Positions 47,701-59,600 of a DNA stretch of 64,000 nucleotides are shown here, piece by piece. The DNA lies in assembly GCA_038030265.1 (NCBI GenBank), contig CM075939.1:14985253-15049252 (forward strand), written 5' to 3'. The notes beneath the pieces were generated by a model. That model made no database searches, was not told the DNA's origin, and worked only from the letters and a program-made list of their open reading frames with translations. Numbering within the stretch: the first letter of the stretch is position 1; the number at the start of each line of letters is the position of its first letter. Position numbers and translations under genes: made by a program. This DNA comes from Corythucha ciliata. Taxonomy: Eukaryota > Arthropoda > Insecta > Hemiptera > Tingidae.

Positions 47701-50700
47701 AATCCCCCCCCCCTTCCCGAAAGCCTTTGGTTTGGGGTCATTCTGTGGAAACGACCATTCCCTTGCCTACCAAAGGAGGTGCGTGCTCTTCGTCCTTTTC
47801 GAGAGGACATGGTCCGAATCGTGCTAGTCCCTTTCATCCTCACCCCTTTCCAGTTTGTACCGCTCTCCACCGTTTATTTCGACGATGCAAAGTGCGGGCG
47901 TCAGGGGCGTCCGTGCGAAGAGGGGCCGATGATGAGAAGTCTCGGGACGCCAAGGGTTTGTAATGCGCTGTGGAGATTATAGGAGTTAATGCAATGGAGA
48001 CAGAACACAAGGGTAGACACTGTTATTGTTAGCGCTGTGGTAATGTTGTAAACCGTGGCGGAGTCTGTGGCTGTGCGAGTCATCCACCACTTTTGGCGAT
48101 GAAGTTTCGCCTCTGAACTTCGGAGTTGGAGCTTGCGAGCAGCCGAAACCCGCGAGTGAGTTTCGTTAGGGGTGAGGGGTGAGGACGCATTGTGGGTGTA
48201 GGGCGTAACAGTTGGCACCATACAAAACAACGTGGTGGCATTTATAAAAACAAAACTCTAAAGCATGTATTAAGCTCCTACGGCTACAGTATTATGTATG
48301 CTTTATCCACTAACCCTCGTAGTGTGCTTCTACTAACAATTTAAAAAGAAAACTCATAAAACCGCATCACCATGAATAGGAGGCCGTCGATTAGAACCGA
48401 GAGGTTGAAGAGAAGTCTCGTAAAGGTATCACGAACGCTTTGGGGACCCGCACATGAGTGGGCATTCGCTCGGTATATCCACCCTTGAACCCCCCACTTC
48501 ACCCACAGTCATAGGTTTATGGCTCATGCTACCGGATTTCGCCGTAAAATGTGTTTTGTAGGGTGGAGTTCTCCGTCCCAGATTCGAGCCAACTTTGCTC
48601 GGTGACCCAGGCCCGGGGTGTTCTTGGAGGGTGCGTTGTTTCACTAAAACAACGTATAAGTTCAACTTATGCAAAAGATGGCTTTTTTGGATAGCGGATA
48701 GGGGGGGGAGCTGAGGAGGGCAATGACTGAGGCGTGGCCGCACGATATATCGTTGTCGATCGATACGGCCCTGTCAGTAACTATACTATACTATAGAGGG
48801 GCATCTAAGCATAATCGTAGGCAAACGCGTTTGGATATTCTTTCATTTAAATCGTGGAGGGGTGGGGGTGTCTCTTTCTATTCATGGCACAGCAAAGGAA
48901 ACGATACCCCTTTTTTTCAAATGAACTAAATTACACTGAATGATCTTCCCCCCGTGAGTAGAGCAGCTGTTACATAAAACGGAATTTATTTCTTTTAATT
49001 TCGTTAATCGGTCCCGGGGTCATTTACAATCGCCTGATTATGATGAACGTTTAAATGAAAAATATTCTTATGACTCTCCCGCTATTCCCGGACGCTTCAC
49101 CCCTCCCCTTCCACCCCTCATTATGACTTTGGCCGTTATTTTTGCATAATGCTCCTGAGGTAGTTCCTTAAACGCCTCCACGGTTCAATTATCTTCCTAG
49201 AATTGGACTCTATTGGGGGGTGAGGGGTGTACATTTTTCCCCACCACCCTTTTATCTTTGTCTTTGCTCACCGACTATGATTTAATTTTCTTGATAAATT
49301 AATGCATTGTTCTCGCTTGAAGGCACTCTAATAGTATTTTACGCTGTTATAATTTTTTCAACGGTGTATCAAAAGTTAGTGGTGGTCACACGTTGATGCT
49401 TTGCTTGGAAAGCCCCTTTTTTTTCTTGATTTCCTGCCTGAAATTCATGTTTACGGTCATTCAAGTGTGTTCTATACTTGCTCGCCCGTACCAACCGAAT
49501 GAATCACAAATTATCATGTTCATTAAACTTCCGTAAATCAATTAATTGAACGTTGAAAACTTTGACTCCCTTACTCTGTAAGGGGGGTGGGGAGGGGGTG
49601 ATAGAATGCAAATATCCACATAAACAATCATTTCCCTCAGAAAATTTGTGTTTTTTTTAGGGTCCATAGGAGAAACTCTTGGTGAAAGGTAAAATTTTAG
49701 AATCTTTGGGCCGATTGGCCGAAAGATTGGACCGAGTGTAGTAATTTTCCGAAGTTATCATTCGCGGAATTGGAAACTGTCAGTTATAGCGTTGAAATTC
49801 TTGGGGTAAATTGTCGATTTTTATTGGGGAAATCACCCTATAAACAGGTTTGATTTCTTTCTTTTTTGTAATGGTTTGGTTATCGGGGTGGTTCACCCGT
49901 TTTTAGACCGAACAATCAAATTGTGAGCGACTATTTTTTCAGATTCTGTTGGAATTTCTGTGGGTTGGAATTTTAGTGATTCAGAGCAGAAATTAACTTT
50001 TTTAGGTTTTATTGGAGAGCGGTGACGGTCAATTGTTCAGTGAGGGCGGGGTGGGTGATTCCACTTCAGTGCAGCCTTGTCTTTGAGCGTCGAATAGGTA
50101 GATTAGGGGGGGGGGGCTGGAATTTCTATAGTTTTGACACCAAAACAGCGCGAGTGCAAAAAATGCCAGTTACACAGCCACGAATTGGGCGGTTTCCGAA
50201 GCAAATTTGATGTTATGAGGTCTCTTCCTTGATATTCCGGCCTATCTCTGACGAAATGAGCCACTTTTTTAGCCGTTTTTGAGCCCCAAACTTGAAATGA
50301 CACAGTTCGCCTACAGGTTGTGCTCAGAAATGAATTTTCGCGTAAATTGCGGTTGTTATGGGTGCAGGGGAAGCTACGAATAATCAATTTGCAACCCTCG
50401 CCCTAACCAAGGGAGAATAATCAACCAGAGCCGTATAGCAGCAATTTTTACCCTGAACAACTTCCCTATTGGGTGCAAAGTGGCACTGTTCATGAAAGAC
50501 GCACTGTTCAGTGTCAAATTTGGAAATTTAGCTTCCAAATTTTGTCGAGAAAAAACAAAATTATCATCAACGATATATCGCTCATCGCTGTTGATAAAGC
50601 GATCCATCAAAAAGTTTATGAGAGGAGTGGAGTTCCAATTTAGGTACCTTCCACTTTCCAGTTGTGTAGGTATTGCCATAACTACACAAGGTGAGCGATG

Positions 50701-53464
50701 GGTTAAGAAAGAAAAAAAAATGTTTCATAAATCAGGTGTGGTCTGGTGCTTATTTTATCAAGGGGAAGGCTCACCCCCTCCGCCCTCCTCCAGTTAGTAA
50801 CGAGCAATCCAGGTTTATATATCGATGATTAGCCTCAAGACCTCAGACAGGGCTGACCATCTCTCTCCCTCAGCGAATTGCGCACTTTCCGTCACCTATC
50901 ACCAAGCACCAAATTAAATTGTCTTCCAGACCCCCACCCCCTAAATATCGAGCCCTATTTAAAAATAGTTTTGTCGGCTCTGTAACTACCGTTCACTTAA
51001 AAAAACTCACTAAGCCAGGGCGCATGATGGGTGGGGGTGGTGAGTTAACAGTTCGGAGGTCTCAAAATTTCATTGAATAACCCTTAAACTGGCCCCCCCT
51101 AGTCGACCCTGGAACTGACCAAATGTTCCTGCGGGAAGTTTGTTCACAAGTAAACCTGTTCAATTAGCCTCAGAATTGAGACTAACAACTACATAAACAG
51201 TTGCAGTCATTTTGGCACAATCCCCCCCCCCCCAACTCTTCAGCAATCTCTCCACGCCCTCCCGAACAATAATTCCTCTAAAATCCATAAAATGTTGAAA
51301 CAACTCGTATAACGCGAGCGAGAGGTTGGAAACTAATAATTAATGCAAAAATATTGGAATATTACGGAGAGTGACTAAGGAAGGGTACAGGTTTGCTTTC
51401 TTTTTTTATTGTAATTTTTCGGGTTTGTCCACCTCTCTTTTGTCCACTAAATGCTGAAGAAAAAACAAAAGACGAGTAACTGTTTCGCGGAGGAATATTT
51501 TAGAGGTTGCTTCTCTTCTTTCTATCTCTTTGTCTATTCCTGTTTTTTCCATTTTGTATTATTTTTGAATATGTTTCGTCCCCTCGACGACAGCTGGGGT
51601 CCCGTCCTCTTTCAATTTCCCCAAGGACAATCGTCTCTTTAGTGAGAGCCGTCCCTAGAAGGTTTCGGCCGTGGGAGTTGGTGATAATTACTGAGGGGGG
51701 GGGGGCTTAGGGCATCAGGCTTGAGGGCTCTTACTGCTCCGTTCCTTATACCGTTCATAGCCACGCGCGGTTTTGAGCCACGGTCCTACGGGCTACGGAG
51801 CCTTTACCGTGGAGCGTCTCATAGCACGTTTTCCATTTTGCATAAATTTCTGCTACGGTGCATATCATTTCCATCCGTCTTCTCCATTAACAGTTTTAAT
51901 TCAGAGAATACGGGTGGAAACAACTGCTCCATAGAAGATTTTTGTGTAAATGGAAAACGCGATCAGTCAGCCAGGGTCGGTGACCCTATACTCGCGGGCA
52001 CGACTGGCTCAAATTCCCTTGCGCGCCGGCCACGCGCAGTCGCGCACGTGAGAATGAAAGCAACCGTGAGTACTGCCGCCAGCCCTCCCCTCCCTACCAC
52101 TAGGACTGACAGCGGAGGTCGGTGTACTTCCCGCCTCAGGAAAGACCCAAAAGCTTGGTGTCGAACGTGCCATATAATCCCAGTCCGGATCGACTTGATG
52201 GCGTGCTTAAAGCATGTTAAACCGCCCTGGCAGGCTCTAGTCTAGCCGAGACCGAACGTTTGGCATGAACGCCTCTCCATGATGAGAGAAATCAAACAGT
52301 CATCGTCCGTCATTCTACCGTGTACCGTGTGGCTCCGAACATGGAATTGAAACAGTCCCAATGTCTGATCCCAACCTTTCCTCACGTATTTCCCGTCACC
52401 GAATGGTTGACGGATTCGTTCTTACTCCCCCCTCCCACCAAACCTCATGCTGCTAGTTGGCACATCGAGTGGGCATATCGCGATTAACCATTGGAATTTG
52501 CCCTCCCCCCCCCCCGTGACCAGCAAAACAACTAATTTTGTTCGCGTCTGGAAACTTCTACATGAATTCTGTTTTATTCTCTCTTTTATAGATGCTCCGA
52601 TCCTTTTCTTAAGGGATCTATACGGTCCAACAGTATTTTTCAGTGTTCCTTTATTCTCCTTCTTTTTATTTATCTTCTCTAAATTCAGTAGACTACTGCT
52701 ATCGCCCCTCTCCGGAACTCGAATTCCCTTCAGCCTTCCCCCCATTCCTGAACCTTTTTGTCCTTAAACAATTTCTTCAACAATACTACCACGTTTTCTT
52801 CTGCTTTTATTCCTCGTCTACTGCTTCTTCTAGACCTTTCTTTTCATTCTCGGCCACAGAAAAAGAAAACCCTCTATTTTCTCCCCCCCCCCTCCTCACA
52901 ATTTTACCTGTACGGCATTCAGAAATGGATGGGAGAGGGTGCTTTCAGTTTAAGGGCTGATACTTTTACCTTTCAGATCTTTTATATCATCGTCCACAAT
53001 TTCTCAGGTAGCATTCGTGACTATAAAGGCCGCCAAAGAAAGCAGATGCCCAGGGTGCCAGATTTTGAGACCGATTTTTCCAAATTGTTACCGGCGGTGG
53101 TGGTAGGGAAATCGCCACGTGTTTCAACATCGATGACCGGGAACCCTTCACTTTTTTTTTTCTCCCTTCCGCGTTTAATCGATCCCGCTATTTCTTATTT
53201 TTCCGGTCTGAATTTGAAAAATGTTTCAATTAATACGACCCAAACAGGTGGAGAGTGGTACGCAGGAAGAGAATAAAACTGGTCTGTTCGTCGTGGATTG
53301 CCTCATTACGAATTATAAGGTTTTTTTTTTTTTTTGAGAAATCGTTAGGCCTAAAAATGTCCTTGTAAAAAAAGCTTTCAGACCTAAACCCTCGAACTCT
53401 CTCATTCTGCTGCCACATTTTTCGTTGTTGAACAAAATTAAATTTTTGTAATTCTCCTCCATAG
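47701..53464. other. No assigned gene; upstream of gustavus
   Basis: The region presumably contains the promoter or first intron of gustavus, but I could not place an upstream exon. A stretch at about 53010-53110 reads MPRVPDFETDFSKLLPAVV after a CTCAG acceptor-like site and before GT-rich DNA, but its phase does not fit the next exon. A 174-residue frame at 51721-52245 is unassigned. G/C runs lie at 50106, 51227, 51694, 52505 and 52882. Confidence 0.45.
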
Positions 53465-53640
53465 GTACAAGGGCGTTGGCGGAGTGAGCAGTAGCAGGTG
53501 TACAGCCTCAGGGCTGGAACTAAGGGAGCTGAGAAGGCACAACTACAAGGCGTCCGTCCTGCCCAATAAGACCGCCTCATACCTCGAACACCGCCGAACG
53601 AGGAGCGGCCGGGGTATGAACATGGGGCAGAAAATATCAA
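53465..53640 (+). CDS. gus: gustavus exon containing the start codon
   Basis: Bounded by a pyrimidine-rich acceptor (TTCTCCTCCATAG|G) and a consensus donor (GTAAGT at 53641). The conserved MGQKIS start is ATG at 53622, with A at -3 and G at +4; another in-frame ATG lies at 53616. The frame is open back to the acceptor and reads SGLELRELRRHNYKASVL and TASYLEHRR. This looks coding, so a longer N-terminal isoform fed by an upstream exon is likely. The exon ends one base into a codon (phase 1). Confidence 0.85.
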
Positions 53641-56600
53641 GTAAGTTTTTTTTTTGTTTTTTAAATTTTAAATCTGCCACTTCCCACCACCCGCCACCAA
53701 GAAACCTGTGCCTCCTCCCCTCCAGTGGTAGGAGGTGGTTTAATGTTTGTTATTTTAAAATCGAAAAAGCTCGAAGTTCAAAGAATAACTTTATATCTCA
53801 CTCAATACAGAATTCTAACAATTTTGTCCCCCCCCCTCTATTTATTCCTGGTATCGGATTGGAAAGCAAGGTTGACGACAGTGAGTTAGTCGTTTTCTTC
53901 CGCTTTTAAACCCCCCCGTGAACCTCCATAGTGTGACTCCCATCACCTGATTATGAAATAACAAATTGTGTCATTGTTAATAATAAATGCGTTAACGATC
54001 GTGAAAGCTTTGATCAAGCCTTCTTTAAATGCAATCATTATTTTCCTGTTGTTATTTTATTTAATTTTTTTCAATCATTTTTCTTGTTTGAATAATTTAT
54101 CACACTTAACGCGAGTAACTTTGTAATGTCATAAACATTAGTCGTTTCAACTTTTTTCCTCCCGTTAATTTTTCTTTTCTGCCTCAGATGGTGTGAAAAG
54201 CGTCAACAGAGAAAACCCAGCGCCCTTTAAGCCAGTCATACCCAGAGAACTGGCTCAAGATTTTCAAAGACCCGCGCGGCTGGACATCTTATTGGACATG
54301 CCGCCAGCGTCTAGAGAGGCTCAAGTGAAACACGCCTGGAATCCAGAAGACAGATCTCTTAATATATTCGTCAAGGTAATTTAAGTTTTGAAAACTTGTT
54401 AATCGTTTTCAATTTAACCATGATGAGAGGGAGAGAAGAAGGCGGAAAATGCTCACGGTCAAAGTGTGACTTTCGATAATTTCGTTCTTTTTTTTTCGCA
54501 GGAGGACGATAAACTCACGTTCCACAGACACCCAGTAGCGCAAAGCACCGACTGTATCAGGGGAAAAGTTGGTTTCAGTAAAGGACTTCACGTATGGGAA
54601 GTTCATTGGTCGACGCGACAAAGAGGCACACACGCCGTCGTTGGAGTCGCGACAGCGGACGCACCTCTTCATTCCGTAGGATATCAGGTTAGCTCTCATT
54701 TTAAACGATTTAACTTCGTTATTTACTGCTTTCGAGATATGTGGGCGGGTGGTTGAGTTCTTTGTGGTTTGGGGGGGGGGGAGTCAGGAGCTATTAAGAG
54801 TTTTATTTGTCAATGCTAGTCAGTGACATTTCAAAGAATAACCTTTGGAGACAAAAAATTGACGAGTAATTGTTGCCTAACTGGTATTTAATTCATGGCC
54901 AAGGGTTTGGTAATAAAACAAAAAAAATTCTCAATCAAGCATAATATACTAATCTACTGAAGTATTAATCATTTATTTGTTCATAAGTCCCCGAAGGGCC
55001 GAACCTCAGGCCCTTCCTATCAAAATGTTTAAAACTTTTAAACAGTGCCCTTCCCTCCTCTTGATGGGGAACTCCCTCCTCACAATGACAAGGGGCTAAC
55101 CCTTCAGGGAATGACCGTTACAATGGCCTATTGTGGGGCTCCCCCCTCCCCACGACACTAGCGGAGCCCAGAAAATTAACATTGAATGGTTAAAAGGATG
55201 TGGCATTTTTCCGGTGTCCTTGCCACGCTGTGGCGATGTTTCTGAAATTGTAATGCGACGAAAGTGAACTGGTGGTGGTAGGGTGGGGGTGGGGGAAGTA
55301 TACCTCGGCCCCCACCTCCAAAGGTTCCACAAATCACAAATGAGTGTCATGTTCGAAACAACAGGTTAATTGGCCCAATAAAGGCAATTAACTCCTATCA
55401 AAAGTTGAAATTGGCTAGACGTTGTTCGGTTGTTTTTGAATAGGTCATTTTATATTCGCCAATTTTCAGGTTATTTAAATTAGTCTCGTCGACAGAGAAA
55501 TATCCGTTACAGTTAGAACTTTATTTTATTTTTTGGGAAGTGTCGGGCCCCAGCTGTCAATTTAGTAGATTTTAGGACGTTGCTAAGTTTTATTAGCCAA
55601 AAAAATTGTCAATTGGGTGGAAAGGTTGGAGTGGGGGGGGGGGTGATAGGTCTGTGGCTGAATAGCCAGCAGGTTATATGGGTAGTTTCGTGCCGTGATT
55701 AGTGGAAATCGGCATCGGCGGATACAAGAGGATCAGCACTGCCACAATGTTGTGTAGTGGCGGCGGAAGTAAGGCGGCATTGGGGGAGCCAAGAAGCAGT
55801 TTAAATTTTGACCCAAATGTGCAAAATTACAAATATTTGGTCCCGAAAATCCAAATTCTTCACTAAAACAGAGTCTTCATGCAATATTCTCTTTTTCTAG
55901 GCTAATTTTCCTGGCGTCGCCGAAGGGCACAGTTTTCTTAGATAACGCCAAGATGAGCCGAATCGGAAAAATATCGGTCGTAAAATGGCGTATTGATCCG
56001 GGAAACTGATCGGGTAGGGGGGGAGCAAGAGTATGCCCTGAACAGTGGTGGACCTACTCCTATCGGGGTCTGGGGCGGGAATCTCTAAAAGAGGCCCCTT
56101 GGTCTCTAATTAAACAAGGAGTATACTTTTTACGTAAGCGTTAAATTAATTATTTTTCTAAATTTTGCCTCAGGAAAACCGCCAGTTGGAGTTTTCTCAA
56201 TCTTAGGTGCGAAAAGCGATTTTTTTTTTAGTTTTAGCCGCGAATTAGCTACTTTTTTCAATTGTATTTGCGGATTGACAGTTTTTCTCAATTGCTGCTC
56301 CCGCTCCCCCAACTAAGAAACTACACAGCACGAGTATGGCAATACGTCATCTTTGGTCCCTCTAATTGGTATCATTTGGTGGATAAAACAAAGAGGGAAA
56401 TGGAGCCTTCGCCTTTCCCATTCTTTATACTTTTCATATATGTATGTATGTACCAACCTACCTACTATTTACAGTGGCGGCGGAAACGAGGGGCTGGGTG
56501 GGCGACATGCCCCCTCGTTTCAGTCTGGGGGGCGCCGCCTCCTTGGATCAAGAGTACCGACCTCACCCTTTTTAAGGGGAACTTGGAAGGGGGTGGGAAA

Positions 56601-59600
56601 GGGTGGAGGAGCCATTTTTAGGGCGCAAATATGTAGCCAGTTTGGCCATTTTATTGGTGCTGACAGTCGGTTTAGCCATTTTCTATTACTCCTAGTCGGG
56701 CCTTGAGGATAGGGTGGGGGTGGGAGGTTCTTGTTGTTGTTCTTATTGTTATTGGTGCAAAGGGGGGGGGGTGGCCATTTTAGAGAACGTGAATTGACGT
56801 CTGCCATTTTCATGGCGTTTAGGCGAATTGAGACATGTTAAGGACCGAATGGCCATTTTGGCCATTATTGGGGGCATTGAGTCACATTTGCCCATTTTAA
56901 GGCGGGAATAACGGTTTTGGCACACGGTCAGATTGGAAATTTTCGGAGCGCGAATGGTTCGTTTTGCCATTTGTGAGGCCACGAATTTCATCCATTTTTA
57001 GAGCCAATTGAGTCAGATTTGCCTGTTTTTGAGCCAAAATTGTGAGTTTAGGCATTATCCCTAGGTGAGAATCGCAAGCTTAGTCGTTTTTTGGGTGAAT
57101 TAAACTCAGATATGACAATTTTAGGGCGTGAATAGCCAGTTAGGCTATTTTTTCAGGGCACTTAAATTGTCAGTAAGGCTTCCGACGCATGCGATTTCTG
57201 ACGAAAATTTGTTCTGACGAGTTTATCCCCCTTACGTATTCTGACGGGGATTTCTCTCCCATAGTAGGTAACCAGGATTGTGCCTTCTTCTTCTTTTTTT
57301 TTTTTTTTTTCTTCTTCTTCTTCTTCTTTCTTTCTTATTTCTTTTTCTCATTCATTTGAGGGGCCAACTTAGTCTGATTTGCTAACTTTATGGCATGAAT
57401 CGTCATTTTGGCCATTCTCATTCCAAGGAGCGAATGTTCAATCTCAGTTAGGCCATTTTTAGAAGACGTACTATAGCTAGTTTGGTCATTTTAATGGTGC
57501 TGACAGACGGTTTAGGCATTTTCTATTTGGCTCTGGAGGGTGAGATGTTGTTGTGAGGGGGGGGGGGGCGACTGGCCATTTTTTAGAACGTGAATGAATT
57601 GACGTCTGACCCATTTTCATAGCGTTTTAGCGAATCGTCTATTAAGTAATTTTTAAGGAGCGAATGACCATTTTGGCTATTTTTGGGGACAATTGAGTCA
57701 TATTTGCCCATTTTTCGGGGGTCAATAGCGGGGTTGTCTATTTTTAGGGCATGACCGCGTGAGTTGTCATTGCGTTTCAAAACACGTGTGAGACGAGATG
57801 AGAGTGAATTTCACAGCCATGTGTGCGTCATTTTGAGCTGTTAGTGTCTATCTCATCTCGTCTCACAAGTGTTACTCTTTTCTATGACAACCCACCTGGT
57901 CTGTGGATCCTCCCCCTCCCCCACGACTACTTTGACTAAATACGTTTTGTTTTGTCCCCCATCAGGCCTTTGGATGGTTCCGACGGACCAACAGTTCGAT
58001 GGGTGAGAATAGTTTTGGCTGATGGCTCGCTCGCAACTCTCTCATAAGTATTTCTCCGGAACACTGAGGTTAGGGAGGGGGTTGTCATAGCAAAGTGGAT
58101 CACTTGTGAAACGAGATGAGAGTGAATAATTTCACAGCCATTTGTGCGTAAATTTGAGCTGTTAAGGTGCGTTTACACTATAAAGTGTCCAGCGACACTT
58201 CTCTCCGAACATGAGTGTAAAGTGTCAGGCACTAAATTTCAAGCAATAAGTGCCGCGGGACACTTCGTTATAAACGCACCTTTAGGCCGGTCGTCCACTG
58301 GACTGGCGCTACAACGCGTGACAACGAGCGTACATCCAAAAAGGCTTAAATTGAATTCACTGCAGCTAAGCATGCAACGGACGATGTCACATTCAATTTG
58401 AGGCTTTAGGATGTACGCGCGTTGTAGCGCCGCTCGAAAACGCTTTCAGGGGACGACCGACTTTAGTGTCAATCTCATCTTGTCTCCCACGTGATTCAAT
58501 TTTTTATTATGACAACCCCCCCCCCCCGCCCGTGATGCCACGGTGGCTGTGATGCGTAATGATGAGGAGGAGGTGTAGGCCTGTTGGAATATTTGCTGGC
58601 CAGGAGTTTGGCACGGTCACAGGTTCTCGAACCCATAGGTTTCGGCTCTCGTGAGTTTCAGGTGTCAAAATGGGGGGGGGGGGTTGTTGAGAGTTTCTTG
58701 TCTCTGTAATATCTCGAGTGTATGCAATTGCCAGTTTGTCCGAAAATTTCCCCTTTCCCGGGATGGTCTTGGTGGATTTCACTGGGGGGGCACATTTTTT
58801 TTTTTTTTTTTTGTGAGTGTGTGTGGCGAATTATGGTTTCCTGTGGTCAGGAGAAGATTGTGTGAGAATGGAAAAACTTGCAATAAGAGATAAAAGTTCG
58901 CAGTGTTTAATTTCTCTCGCTCACCAAGTAGTAGTGGACCTAAAAAAAAAACGACCTTGTAGTTTTCACCGTGAAATTACAGTTTTTAGCTGTGACCTTT
59001 CTGATGCATCAATAACTTCAGAGAAGTTTTAAGATTTTAGGTTGAAAAAAACTTCCTATTTTAATTCGTTTCTCAACGGACGAATGAAATGTTTGAAATG
59101 GTGACAGGAAATTGGCTTCTAATGATGCAGACAACAACAAAAAAACGGCCAAATTCAATAGATAGGAGGGAAAAATATGTAGCCGAATGCCATAAGGTCA
59201 CAACCCCACTATAAGGTGCTCTTTTAAGACCTCTCTTCTTCTTTGTCAATTAATCGTCAAGGACTCCGTGGGAGCGGGCAGGCGACTTAGGAGGGAAAAA
59301 TAAAATGTGTAGGGGAGTAGGTGGGGTTGTCATTATTGGGCCGCTTTGTATTAATTTTTTCCCCAATGTTTTGTTTTGTTTCAGAGCCTGGTTGGTAGTA
59401 ACGACCAATCTTGGGGCTGGGACCTCGGAAGGAATAAATTATACCACGACGCTAAAAATAATTCCGGCGTCACGTACCCCACAATTTTGAAACCCGACGA
59501 AACTTTTATAGTACCAGATAGATTTTTAGGTGAGTTCCCCTCCCCCCTCTCTAACCCCGTCTTATAAATTGCTCGCTTTTCTAATTGGTTTTTTACACTG

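Larger units (their letters stand above)
58081..58516. mobile_element. MITE, family Z, copy 2, interrupted by two MITEs
   Basis: Starts GTTGTCATAG with ACGAGATGAGAGTGA and ends TCTCATCTTGTCTC with ATTATGACAAC. Between GAGCTGTTA and TTAGTGTCAATCTC, elements X and Y are inserted. Removing 58165-58465 restores the uninterrupted form seen at 57762-57893. Confidence 0.88.
54688..59384 (+). other. gus: gustavus intron 3, 4.7 kb, repeat-filled
   Basis: The intron runs from GTTAGC to TTTTGTTTCAG. From 54688 to about 56590 it holds no recognisable feature except G runs (54771, 55634). From 56600 it carries a higher-order repeat, then MITEs Z, X and Y. From about 58520 to 59384 I see only G/T runs. 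Confidence 0.9.

Noticed and set aside
51721..52245. 174-residue + frame
   Set aside because: No recognisable domain, and its composition is like that of the surrounding DNA; I cannot support a gene.
52758..53276. 172-residue + frame just upstream of gustavus, including a possible first exon at about 53010-53110
   Set aside because: Composition is low-complexity in its first half, and the candidate exon's donors all leave phase 0, which does not fit the two-base phase needed at 53465.
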